From Leeuwenhoekiella sp. (GTDB taxonomy: Bacteria; Bacteroidota; Bacteroidia; Flavobacteriales; Flavobacteriaceae): 34,125 nt of DNA. This document shows, piece by piece, positions 1 to 7,659 of this stretch. Location of the stretch: positions 1-34,125 of the forward strand of contig DRGP01000182.1 in NCBI GenBank assembly GCA_011050015.1. Reading direction: 5' to 3'. The notes under the pieces were generated by a model, which saw only the letters and a list, made by a program, of their open reading frames with translations, searched no databases and had not been told where the DNA came from. Every line of letters begins with the position of its first letter. Position 1 is the first letter of the stretch. The translations under genes and the position numbers were made by a program.

Positions 1-569
1 GCAACTTCGCGCATATTATCACCTATTCGAGCGACTTTCAGGTTCTGAAACTCATTCCAACCTAAGGCCCCACGGGTGAAAACGCCCAGTTTAGCTTGTA
101 CGCGATCGGTTTCCCAATGGCCAACAACCACTTTGCGTTTTTTCCTCATTCGCGTCATCATAAAACCGAATTCACGGTCGCCATGTGCGGACTGGTTTAG
201 GTTCATAAAATCCATGTCGATTTTATCCCAGGGAATTTCTGCATTGAATTGCGTATGCAAATGACACAACGGTTTTTTGATAAGACTCAAGCCTTTGATC
301 CACATTTTTGCCGGTGAAAAGGTATGCATCCATAAAATAAGGCCGATACAATTTTTATTTCCGTTGGCTTGCAGACATAAATCGGTGATCTCATTGGGTT
401 TGGTGACCAAGTTTTTGCAAACCAATTTTATCGGTATTTTAGCCGATTTATTGAGTTCTTGGGTGATTTTTTGTGCATGTTCGGTCACTTTTTGCAGGGC
501 TTCTTCGCCATAAAGATGCTGACTTCCGGTAACAAACCAGACTTCATATTGATCAATGTTGTAATTCAT
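1..569 (-). CDS. araA: L-arabinose isomerase, N-terminal part (cut by window edge)
   Basis: This gene encodes the isomerase that converts L-arabinose to L-ribulose, the first cytoplasmic step of bacterial arabinose breakdown. The ATG is at 569 and the frame stays open for 189 codons to the left edge of the window. It begins [20 protein letters not shown], and the [10 protein letters not shown] stretch is the typical start of AraA. Further on, [15 protein letters not shown] and [18 protein letters not shown] match the conserved N-terminal substrate-binding region, followed by [12 protein letters not shown]. The family is about 500 residues long, so roughly 60% is missing, including most of the metal-binding residues. 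It is the last visible gene of the leftward operon araB-araD-symporter-araA, about 31 bp after the symporter stop. The identification rests on sequence and operon context and is strong. Confidence 0.95.
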   Translation of the reverse strand, partial: MNYNIDQYEVWFVTGSQHLYGEEALQKVTEHAQKITQELNKSAKIPIKLVCKNLVTKPNEITDLCLQANGNKNCIGLILWMHTFSPAKMWIKGLSLIKKPLCHLHTQFNAEIPWDKIDMDFMNLNQSAHGDREFGFMMTRMRKKRKVVVGHWETDRVQAKLGVFTRGALGWNEFQNLKVARIGDNMREV

Positions 570-600
570 AAATTTTATAAACTATAGGTTGAAATGAATT

Positions 601-2250
601 TTATGAGAAATAGACGTAAATGCCCAGTACAGCGACACAGATAAAAATACCGGCTGGCTTTAAATGTTTCCATGGGGTGATATTCACTTGTTTGGTATAT
701 TCTTCAATATATTCGGTCTCGCGTGGGTAGAATTTGCTGACGCCGAAAAGAATCCCCAGTACGAGCACAAAAATAATTCCCATGATATGCAAGAAATTTG
801 GAAAAGCCTCTTTAGCAATAAAAGCTAATTGCGCCGGATCAGAAACGCCAGATAATTCGGCTTCTGAAACCGCTTGACCTACTAAAATAGGTTTAACGAC
901 GTAAAGTGCGACTAAATACGTCACCACCGCAAAAACAATGGAAATATTTGCCGCCTTGCCCGATACGCGCTTAGAAAAATAACCAACCAAAACGATTGCC
1001 AGAATAGGCACACTGAACGAACCGTTCAATTCTTGCAGGTAATTGAATATGCCACCTTCTACGCCTTACAAAAGCGGAGCGATGGCCATCGAAAAAATGG
1101 CCAAAAACATACCAAAGGTTTTACCGGCACGTACCACCTGCTTTTCGGAAGCGTTGTTATTAAAATACTGTTTGTACAAATCAAGTCCGAAAAGCGTGAC
1201 CGAACTGTTGAGCGCCGAGTTAAACGAACTTAAAATCGCACCAAAAAGAACAGCGGCAAAAAAGCCGACAAAAGCCGTGGGAAGTACGGCTTTTACAAGC
1301 ATGGGATAAGCTTCATCAGCATTGGACAGATCACCACTAAAAACCTGAAAAGCAATAATACCGGGAAGAACAACGATTATGGGACCCAGAATTTTTACAA
1401 AGGCAGCTAGGCAAAGTCCTTTTTGGCCTTCGGCCAAATTTTTCGCACCCAGCGCCCGCTGAATAATCGCCTGATTGGTACCCCAATAATAAAAGTTAAC
1501 GATGAGCATGCCCGTAAACAGTGTCGTCCAGGGCACTGAAGAATTGGGCCCGCCCAAAATATCAAATTTTTCGGGAAGGTTGGTAGTCAGTATGGTCATA
1601 CCGTCTAGCATATTGCCATCGCCCACATACATCAATCCAAAAACCGGAATCAAGAGACCTCCAATAATTAGTCCGACGGCATTAATAGAGTCGGAAACCG
1701 CAACTGCTTTCAGTCCACCAAAAATTGCATAAATACTACCTATTATCCCTATTCCCCAAACAGTAACCCAAAGCGCCGCTTCCGGCTCCATACCCATTCT
1801 CTCAGGAAGTTCAAACATTGTGTTGATGGCCAAAGCACCAGAATACAATACGGTAGGAAGCATCGAAATAGCGTAAGCCATGAGGAACAGGATAGACACA
1901 ATCGTTTTCGTAAGTTTTCCATAACGTTTTTCCAAAAATTGTGGAATGGTAGAAATCCCGCCTTTTAAATACTTGGGTAAAAGCACAAAGGCTGTAAAAA
2001 CCATGGCAATGGCAGCTAGAACTTCATAGGCCGCGATGAGAATACCTTCACTAAAAGCAATTCCGTTTGTCCCTACAATCTGCTCAGTAGAAAGATTGGT
2101 AAGCAACAACGATCCCGCAATCACAGGGCCTGTTAAACTTCTACCGCCCAGAAAATAACCATCTGAAGTGGTTTCATCGGTTTTTAAGGTAGATAAATAG
2201 GAAATGACCGCAACAAATAAGGTGAAAGCGGCAAATGTAATTAGTCCCAT
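601..2250 (-). pseudogene. Sodium/solute symporter (SSS family, probable arabinose transporter), interrupted by an in-frame stop
   Basis: This is a sodium:solute symporter of the SSS/SGLT family, probably importing L-arabinose given its place between araD and araA. The ATG is at 2250 (MGLITFAAFTLFVAVISYLS). Family hallmarks are DGYFLGGRSLTGPVIAGSLL near residues 31-50, FGGLKAVAVSDSINAVGLI near 178-196, and FGAILSSFNSALNSSVTLFG near 343-362. Codon 395 is TAA (1066-1068). The same frame then continues with GVEGGIFNYLQELNGSFSVP and runs to a proper stop at 601, giving about 549 codons in total, the usual length for the family. The two halves are in one frame, so this is a base substitution rather than a frameshift. 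The second half (about 155 codons) holds the last transmembrane helices, so a protein ending at codon 395 would probably not transport. A sequencing error or stop readthrough cannot be excluded. Confidence 0.85.
1066..1068 (-). other. In-frame TAA stop inside the symporter gene
   Basis: On the minus strand the codons read ATG GCC ATC GCT CCG CTT TTG TAA GGC GTA GAA GGT GGC, that is MAIAPLL-stop-GVEGG. Both flanks look like continuous symporter sequence and remain in register (2250 minus 1029 is divisible by three). One base change at this codon would restore an open frame of about 549 codons. Confidence 0.9.
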
Positions 2251-2276
2251 AGACTGCGTTTTTATTGATGAATGAG

Positions 2277-2984
2277 TTATTGACCCTGGCCGTAATACGC
2301 ATCTTTACCGTGCTTACGATCGTAGTGTTTTTTTATAAGTGAATCTTTAAGCCGAGGCGCGTTAGGATTGATCTGCAAGGTCAGAAAGGCCATACGGGCG
2401 ACTTCTTCAAGAACTTTGCTATTATAGACTGCTTTAGCTGCACTTTTGCCCCAGGTAAAGGGGCCGTGATTTCCTATAAGCACCATTTGTACTTCTTCAT
2501 ACGAAAGTCCTTTTTCCTTAAAACAATCTAAAATCTGAATACCGGTGTTGTGTTCATAATTGCCCGAGATCAACTCATCCTGCATGGGTGAAGCACATGG
2601 AATATCTTCCGTAAGGTGATCGGCATGGGTGGTACCAAAAATAGGAATATCCATCTGAGCCTGTGCCCAGGCCACAGAATAAGTACCATGGGTGTGAGCA
2701 ATACCACCCATTTCTGGCCAGTTTTTGTATAAATAAGCGTGTGTTTTTGTATCTGAGGAGGGGCGCATTTCCCCTTCAATTATCGTGTTTTCAAAGTCTA
2801 CAATGACAATATCTTCCGGTCGTAACTCCGCGTAGGGTACCCCGCTGGGTTTTATGGCAAAAATATCCCTGTCACGATCTACCGCACTTACGTTGCCAAA
2901 CGTATAGATGACCAAATTAAGGGCATCAAGCTGCATATTGGCCTCGTAACACTCCTTTTTTAACTCCTTAAAGTTAGAATTCAT
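2277..2984 (-). CDS. araD: L-ribulose-5-phosphate 4-epimerase
   Basis: The enzyme converts L-ribulose 5-phosphate to D-xylulose 5-phosphate, the step that feeds arabinose carbon into the pentose phosphate pathway. The 235-residue length fits the class II aldolase/AraD family (E. coli AraD has 231). Visible motifs are GNVSA at 30-34 and KPSG at 45-48 (phosphate binding), SSDT at 76-79, HTHG at 97-100 with two metal-binding histidines, and GNHGPFTWG at 171-179 with the third (His173). The ATG at 2984 follows the araB stop by 7 bp in the run TAAGGACACCATG, so an AGGA-like ribosome site overlaps the araB stop region and suggests coupled translation. It is followed 26 bp later by the symporter gene. 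Confidence 0.96.
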   Translation of the reverse strand: MNSNFKELKKECYEANMQLDALNLVIYTFGNVSAVDRDRDIFAIKPSGVPYAELRPEDIVIVDFENTIIEGEMRPSSDTKTHAYLYKNWPEMGGIAHTHGTYSVAWAQAQMDIPIFGTTHADHLTEDIPCASPMQDELISGNYEHNTGIQILDCFKEKGLSYEEVQMVLIGNHGPFTWGKSAAKAVYNSKVLEEVARMAFLTLQINPNAPRLKDSLIKKHYDRKHGKDAYYGQGQ

Positions 2985-2991
2985 GGTGTCC

Positions 2992-4683
2992 TTAATTTTT
3001 ATGGTGATTAGTTTCTACAAAGTCGCTTAAATCTTCATACGATTTCAGCAACTTGCCATACACCTTTACTGCCTCGGGCTGCGGGGTATACTCCGCTTCA
3101 AAATCACTGCCCATATGTTTGCTGGCCGTGATCACATCGTCATAAATGCCCGCGGCTACCGCTGCATAGATCGCAGCGCCAAGTGCTGGAGCCTGGTCAG
3201 ATGCGGCAACTTTTATAGGTCTGTTGAGCACATTGGCCAGTGTTTGCATCACAAAAGGCGATTTACGCGCCACACCGCCGATGCCGATTATACTATGTAT
3301 TGCAACTCCCTCTTCCTCAAAACGCTCCACGATTTTAAGGGCACCAAAGCAGATTGCATTCACAAGGGCTTTAAAAATATGCGGGGCCCGCGTTCCCAAA
3401 CTAAGTCCACTAAATGCACTTTTTAATTCCTGATTGGCGTCTGGTGTTCGGCGGCCATTTATCCAGTCTAATGCGGTAGGGATACTTTCGGCAAGCGGAA
3501 TATTTTCGGAATCTTCTGTCAATTTCTTGATGAATTTAGCCGATATTTCCTCCTGAAGTGCTGATTTCTGTTCCTCTGAAAGGACATCAGATTGCATCAC
3601 CAGCTGATCAATAGGCCACATTAAAACACCCTTAAACCACGCCAATAGATCTCCAAAGGCGGACTGCCCCGCCTCAAGCCCTATCAAACCTGGTATTACC
3701 GAACCATCTACCTGTCCGCAGATTCCACGCACTGTTTTTTGGTTTATAACATCTTTTGAAGCAACAATAATATCGCAGGTGGAGGTACCCATAACGCGCA
3801 CCAGCGCATGCTCCTCTATTTTTGCACCCACTGCTCCCGCATGGGCGTCCATAGTGCCTACGGTCACTAAAGTATCGGTGGTAAGGCCGAGCTTATCGGC
3901 CCAAGCTGCACTTAAGGTACCGGCCACTTCATCGGCGGTATACGTTTCTTTATATAAGTTTTCGCGCAATTTGGCCAGATAAGGATCGAGTTTCTTTAGG
4001 AATTCTTCATCTGGCAGACCGTCCCAATCCTTATGCCACATCGCTTTATGACCGGCCGCGCAACGGCTGCGTTTAAAGGAATCAAGTTCGGTTTTTTCTA
4101 TAAGGGAAAACGTCATCAGGTCGCAATGTTCCATCCAAGAGTAAGCCGCTTCCCGCACTTTTTTATCGGCACGGATTATATGCAATATTTTGGCCCAAAA
4201 CCACTCAGAGGAGTAAATTCCACCTTCGTATTTAGTAAAATCCTCCCCTCCCCAGTTGGCTGCCAATTCGTTTATTTCATTGGCCTCGTTGATAGCAGTA
4301 TGGTCTTTCCAGAGCACCATCATCGCATTTTGATTTTCTTCAAAACCTGAGACCAGCGCAAGAGGTTTTCCGTCTTTGGTAACGGGAACAGGCGATGAAC
4401 CTGTGGTATCAATACAGATACTTTTTATCAATTTTGGGTCTATTTTACTGTCGCTAACAATTCTTTTAATCGTTTTTTCCAAACCCTCGAGATGATCCAG
4501 CGGATGCTGCCTAAATTGGTTAGCAGCCGCATCACAGTATTTATTTTCCTTCCAACGTTCATAATAATGTACAGCGGAAGCTATTTCATCTCCATTATTA
4601 GTATCGATCATTACGGCACGAACGGAGTCTGTACCATAATCTAAACCTATAACGTATGCTTTCATGGTATTCTCAATCATCAT
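2992..4683 (-). CDS. araB: Ribulokinase (L-ribulose kinase)
   Basis: The enzyme phosphorylates L-ribulose with ATP in the cytoplasm. The protein has 563 residues, close to E. coli AraB (566), and belongs to the FGGY carbohydrate kinases. The N-terminal nucleotide motif GLDYGTDSVRAV is at residues 13-24. YCDAAANQFRQHPLDHLEGL (about 49-68) is typical of ribulokinase, as is the catalytic-region stretch VGTMDAHAGAVGA. The C-terminal GIGGVARKSPFVMQ (about 465-478) is the adenosine-binding FGGY signature. Two in-frame ATGs open the frame (MM), and a further Met7 at 4665 starts the conserved core (MKAYVIGLDYG); that start is equally plausible. It is the first gene of the leftward operon and faces the divergent regulator across about 500 bp, where its promoter must lie. 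Confidence 0.96.
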   Translation of the reverse strand: MMIENTMKAYVIGLDYGTDSVRAVMIDTNNGDEIASAVHYYERWKENKYCDAAANQFRQHPLDHLEGLEKTIKRIVSDSKIDPKLIKSICIDTTGSSPVPVTKDGKPLALVSGFEENQNAMMVLWKDHTAINEANEINELAANWGGEDFTKYEGGIYSSEWFWAKILHIIRADKKVREAAYSWMEHCDLMTFSLIEKTELDSFKRSRCAAGHKAMWHKDWDGLPDEEFLKKLDPYLAKLRENLYKETYTADEVAGTLSAAWADKLGLTTDTLVTVGTMDAHAGAVGAKIEEHALVRVMGTSTCDIIVASKDVINQKTVRGICGQVDGSVIPGLIGLEAGQSAFGDLLAWFKGVLMWPIDQLVMQSDVLSEEQKSALQEEISAKFIKKLTEDSENIPLAESIPTALDWINGRRTPDANQELKSAFSGLSLGTRAPHIFKALVNAICFGALKIVERFEEEGVAIHSIIGIGGVARKSPFVMQTLANVLNRPIKVAASDQAPALGAAIYAAVAAGIYDDVITASKHMGSDFEAEYTPQPEAVKVYGKLLKSYEDLSDFVETNHHKN

Positions 4684-5185
4684 ATGAAAATATATAAATA
4701 AATGGGCTTATTAAACTTTTGTGCAATTTAGTTTGATTCAACTTAAAATTATTTAGTCGTCCTGTTATTTGTAATCTAGCTAGAGGGCTACGCTATCGTT
4801 TAAGATTACAGATAGGGTCGCTTTCAAAAACAATCTATTTCCTATCAAAAGCGGGAAAAAATAACTGAAATAAAAAATTTATGCAGTATTACCAAGCCAG
4901 AACAATTGGAGAATTATTCAGATTACCATTTTATTTAATACCTAAAGTCAAATGATTTAATAATTTAGGGCAATTCATTTATGATTTTGACTATAAGTGT
5001 TAATTTTACATTTTCACAAATATAACCTATATTCTTATTTCTATAAAGGATAGCTTAGAGAAAATACATACTACTATATTTCAATCAAAAATGCTAATTT
5101 AAGTTATCAAGTAATTTATTCAATATATTCACAATCGCAGTGTTTTAGAATATATCCTTTAATTTTACTCTAATTATTAAAATCA
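4684..5185. promoter_or_regulatory. Divergent intergenic region between araB and the Nudix regulator
   Basis: This 502-bp stretch is very AT-rich and has no credible gene on either strand. It must carry the leftward araB promoter and the rightward regulator promoter. A minus-strand TATATTTG (5024 to 5017) fits the Bacteroidota -7 consensus TAnnTTTG, but I see no good TTTG-type -33 element at the expected distance. An 8-bp inverted repeat lies at 4770-4777 and 4803-4810. Operator sites for the AraR-like regulator are expected here, but I could not pick one out with confidence. Confidence 0.6.
4770..4810. repeat. Inverted repeat TGTAATCT/AGATTACA upstream of araB
   Basis: TGTAATCT (4770-4777) and AGATTACA (4803-4810) are perfect inverted copies separated by 25 bases. 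A smaller CTATC/GATAG pair (4793-4797 and 4811-4815) overlaps the right arm. The site is 87-127 bp upstream of the araB ATG, inside the probable transcribed leader if the TATATTTG element near 5020 is the promoter. It could be an operator or an RNA hairpin; nothing in the sequence decides between these. Confidence 0.4.
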
Positions 5186-5875
5186 ATGCTAACCAGTTAC
5201 AACAAAGAAGATAAGATACTACTCGCCCTAGATTGTATTATTTTTGGTTTTGATAAAAATGATCTGAATATACTGCTTATAAAACGAGATTTTGAACCCG
5301 AAAAGGGGAAATTATCGCTTATAGGGGGCTTTTTAAAGCAATCTGAACATCTGGATGAGGCTGCAAACCGAATTCTATTTACCCTCACGGGAATTCAAAA
5401 TGTATATATGGAACAGCTCTATACGTTTAGCAAGGTGGACCGTGACCCTGGGGAACGCACGCTTTCCACGGCGTATTATGCGCTCATTAATATTGAGGAA
5501 CATAATGAACAGCTCAACCAGCAATTTGCGGCGCAATGGTACAGCATTACAGAAGCTCCAGAACTTATTTTTGATCATAATGAAATGGTAGATAAAGCAA
5601 TTAGTCGCCTACGTCGCAGGGCAATCTCAAAACCCATAGGCTTCGAACTCTTGCCCGAAAAATTTACGATGAAACAGCTGCAGAAACTCTACGAGGCGAT
5701 ACTTGATGAAAAACAGGATAAACGGAATTTCATTAATAAAATAAACAGTCTGGACGTACTGGTAAAACTCAATGAAAAAGACATGACCTCTTCACGTAAA
5801 GGTTCATTTTTGTATCAATTTGATAAGGAAAAGTATGACGCGAAGGTGCGTGATGGATTCACCTTTAAAATTTAA
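5186..5875 (+). CDS. Nudix-domain transcriptional regulator of arabinose use (NrtR family, AraR-like)
   Basis: This 229-residue protein has an N-terminal Nudix-like domain (about 10-140) and a C-terminal winged helix (about 150-225, KPIGFELLPEKFTMKQLQKL onward). That architecture is known for NrtR regulators and for the arabinose repressor AraR of Bacteroides. The Nudix box at 48-70 keeps its first Gly and Glu and Arg62, but the catalytic REUXEE core reads RILFTL (62-67). The metal-binding glutamates are therefore lost, and the domain is probably a sensor, not a hydrolase. In characterised relatives the effector is L-arabinose, which fits the divergent araBDA operon. The ATG at 5186 starts MLTSYNKEDKILLALD, which lines up with the family start. 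A hairpin follows the stop. Confidence 0.88.
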   Translation: MLTSYNKEDKILLALDCIIFGFDKNDLNILLIKRDFEPEKGKLSLIGGFLKQSEHLDEAANRILFTLTGIQNVYMEQLYTFSKVDRDPGERTLSTAYYALINIEEHNEQLNQQFAAQWYSITEAPELIFDHNEMVDKAISRLRRRAISKPIGFELLPEKFTMKQLQKLYEAILDEKQDKRNFINKINSLDVLVKLNEKDMTSSRKGSFLYQFDKEKYDAKVRDGFTFKI

Positions 5876-5905
5876 GAATTTTTTTTATTAATATGTTATA
5901 AAACC

Positions 5906-5936
5906 AAGAACCATCAGCTAAATACTGATGGTTCTT
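5906..5936. terminator. Hairpin between convergent genes, probable bidirectional terminator
   Basis: AAGAACCATCAG (5906-5917) and CTGATGGTTCTT (5925-5936) form a perfect 12-bp stem with a 7-base loop. It lies between the rightward regulator stop (5875) and the leftward FAD-subunit stop (5963). The T-runs are short on both sides (TTTGCTTG rightwards, TTGGTTTTATAA leftwards), so it is a plausible but not ideal intrinsic terminator for both strands. Confidence 0.7.
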
Positions 5937-5962
5937 TGCTTGAAAAATAAAATTAAATTTAG

Positions 5963-6955
5963 TTACGACAATCCTGCTACTTTCATAAACGCCTTTACAA
6001 TTGCGCGTTTGCCCAATTCTATTTTGAAATCATTTTCACCATAGCCTTTCGCACCTTCCATGGTTTTTTCAGCAATTTTTTCGAAAAGCTCCCTGCTTGG
6101 TTTTTTACCGATGAACATGGCCTCTGCTTCTTGATCGCGCCACGGTTTTGCGGCAACACTCCCCAGGGCCATACGCGCATCTTTGATCATGTTATTTTCC
6201 ATAACAAGTGCGGCGGCTACAGATACCAGTGCAAAAGCATACGAATGTCTGTCCCGAACTTTTAAGTAATGTGACGCTTTCGCGAAAGCTTTAGAGGACT
6301 CTGGAAGATCAATGGAGGTTATAAGTTCCCCTTCCTTTAGATTCGTATCAATCTCAGGAGAATCACCCGGCAATCTACGAAAGTCAACTAACGGAAGGCT
6401 TCGTTTACCTCCATTAGGAGTCTGGATCTGAACTACGGCATCAAGCGCAGCCAAAGCAGTACACATATCTGATGGATAGGAAGCGATGCATTTTTCTGAT
6501 GTGCCCAGTACAGAAAGAATCCGGTTATGTCCATCAATTGCATCACAGCCGCTACCCGGTTCGCGCTTGTTGCAGGCAAAATGTGGTGACATATAATAGG
6601 AACAGCGCGTGCGCTGCATCAAATTGCCCCCGTTGGTCGCTTTATTGCGTAACTGGTCTGTAGCGCCCAGTAAAATGGCCTCACTCACGATAGGGTAATC
6701 ATTCTTTACATTTTCATCATCGGCAGTGTCGCTGTTGCTTGCCATCGCGCCAAGCCGAAGACCGCCCTCAATTTTTTCGATCTTTGAAAACGGTAGTTCT
6801 GAAACATCGATCAAATAATCGGGGTGGGTGACATCGCGGCGTATCCTATCAACTAGATTGGTACCCCCAGCCAGATAGGCCGTATTATCATGCTCCATAT
6901 ACCCGTTTATTGCGGCGTCTGCACTTTTGGCCTTTGAATATTGAAATGGGTTCAT
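5963..6955 (-). CDS. FAD-binding subunit of periplasmic aldehyde oxidoreductase (PaoB/YagS-like)
   Basis: This is the FAD subunit (330 residues) of a xanthine-oxidase-family molybdoenzyme; it passes electrons from the iron-sulfur subunit to an acceptor. AGGTNLVD (29-36) and the TNGGNL stretch (107-112) are FAD-binding motifs. A cysteine-rich insertion, TRCSYYMSPHFACNK...EPGSGC...SEKC, places Cys118, Cys128, Cys137 and Cys156 as in E. coli PaoB, where the equivalent residues hold a [4Fe-4S] cluster. KVRDRHSYAFALVSVAAAL near 230-248 is the conserved C-terminal part. Its ATG follows the 2Fe-2S subunit stop by a single base, so the two are translationally coupled. It is the last gene of the leftward operon and ends at the convergent hairpin. 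Confidence 0.93.
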   Translation of the reverse strand: MNPFQYSKAKSADAAINGYMEHDNTAYLAGGTNLVDRIRRDVTHPDYLIDVSELPFSKIEKIEGGLRLGAMASNSDTADDENVKNDYPIVSEAILLGATDQLRNKATNGGNLMQRTRCSYYMSPHFACNKREPGSGCDAIDGHNRILSVLGTSEKCIASYPSDMCTALAALDAVVQIQTPNGGKRSLPLVDFRRLPGDSPEIDTNLKEGELITSIDLPESSKAFAKASHYLKVRDRHSYAFALVSVAAALVMENNMIKDARMALGSVAAKPWRDQEAEAMFIGKKPSRELFEKIAEKTMEGAKGYGENDFKIELGKRAIVKAFMKVAGLS

Positions 6956-6956
6956 C

Positions 6957-7634
6957 TTAACTTACTTTTTGTTGGGTTCTTTTGATCAGTTTTTTATCGT
7001 AGGTTTCGTCTCGTACCGATTTTACGGCCTCGACAATACCTTTATAGGCACCACAACGGCAGATGTTACCGCTCATCCATTCCCTGATTTCCGCATCGCT
7101 GCCCGCATGATCTTCTTCCAAGACTTTAATGGCCGACATAATCTGACCGGGAGTACAATAGCCGCACTGGTAGCCATCGTGTTCCATAAATGCAACCTGA
7201 ATGGGATGAAACTCAGTTTCTGATCCTATGCCTTCAATAGTTGTTACTTCTTTACCATCAATTTGTGCTGCAAGAGTAAGGCAACTGTTAATCCGGTCTT
7301 TGCCCATGTGTACGGTACAGGCACCGCAAGCGCCCTGATTACAACCTTTTTTAGATCCTGTGAGACCCAATTGCTCACGTAATAAATCAAGTAAACTTGT
7401 TCTCGGATCCAATTTCATTTTCATATTCTGCCCGTTGATAGTGGTATTGATTTCCACAAAAGATGCAAAATTCACAGGTTTATTGCTGGGCGCTGCGGCA
7501 AGTGTAGCATAGGGGGTCATTGCAAGACCTAACGCCGCCAGTGTAGCAGAGGTTATAAATTTGCGTCGGCTTATCTCCGCTTTCATCAGGGATTTTTCCT
7601 CAGGCCACAGCTCTTTTTCTTCAATTTTGTCCAT
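6957..7634 (-). CDS. 2Fe-2S subunit of periplasmic aldehyde oxidoreductase with Tat signal (PaoA/YagT-like)
   Basis: This is the iron-sulfur subunit (225 residues) that carries electrons from the molybdenum site to FAD. A twin-arginine signal SRRKF at 22-26 is followed by a hydrophobic run (ITSATLAALGLAM) and a probable cleavage near LAAA (46-48), so the assembled complex should be exported folded. The plant-type [2Fe-2S] site is Cys98, Cys103, Cys106 and Cys118 (GCNQGACGACTV...NSC). The second cluster is Cys157, Cys160, Cys192 and Cys194 (YQCGYCTPGQ...GNICRCG). About 20 residues precede the twin arginines, as in E. coli PaoA; a start at Met17 (MKAEISRRKF) is also possible. It lies 25 bp after the molybdenum subunit and 1 bp before the FAD subunit. 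Confidence 0.95.
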   Translation of the reverse strand: MDKIEEKELWPEEKSLMKAEISRRKFITSATLAALGLAMTPYATLAAAPSNKPVNFASFVEINTTINGQNMKMKLDPRTSLLDLLREQLGLTGSKKGCNQGACGACTVHMGKDRINSCLTLAAQIDGKEVTTIEGIGSETEFHPIQVAFMEHDGYQCGYCTPGQIMSAIKVLEEDHAGSDAEIREWMSGNICRCGAYKGIVEAVKSVRDETYDKKLIKRTQQKVS

Positions 7635-7659
7635 AGATTTTTCTTGAGTTGGTTTTTAA

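Noticed and set aside
601-1029. A separate 142-residue membrane protein gene on the minus strand
   Set aside because: It begins at a TTG and is the in-frame continuation of the symporter after the TAA at 1066-1068; it has the symporter's C-terminal helices.
5017-5024. TATATTTG as a firm promoter of the araB operon
   Set aside because: It fits the -7 consensus on the minus strand, but I could not find a matching -33 element and such strings are common in AT-rich DNA.
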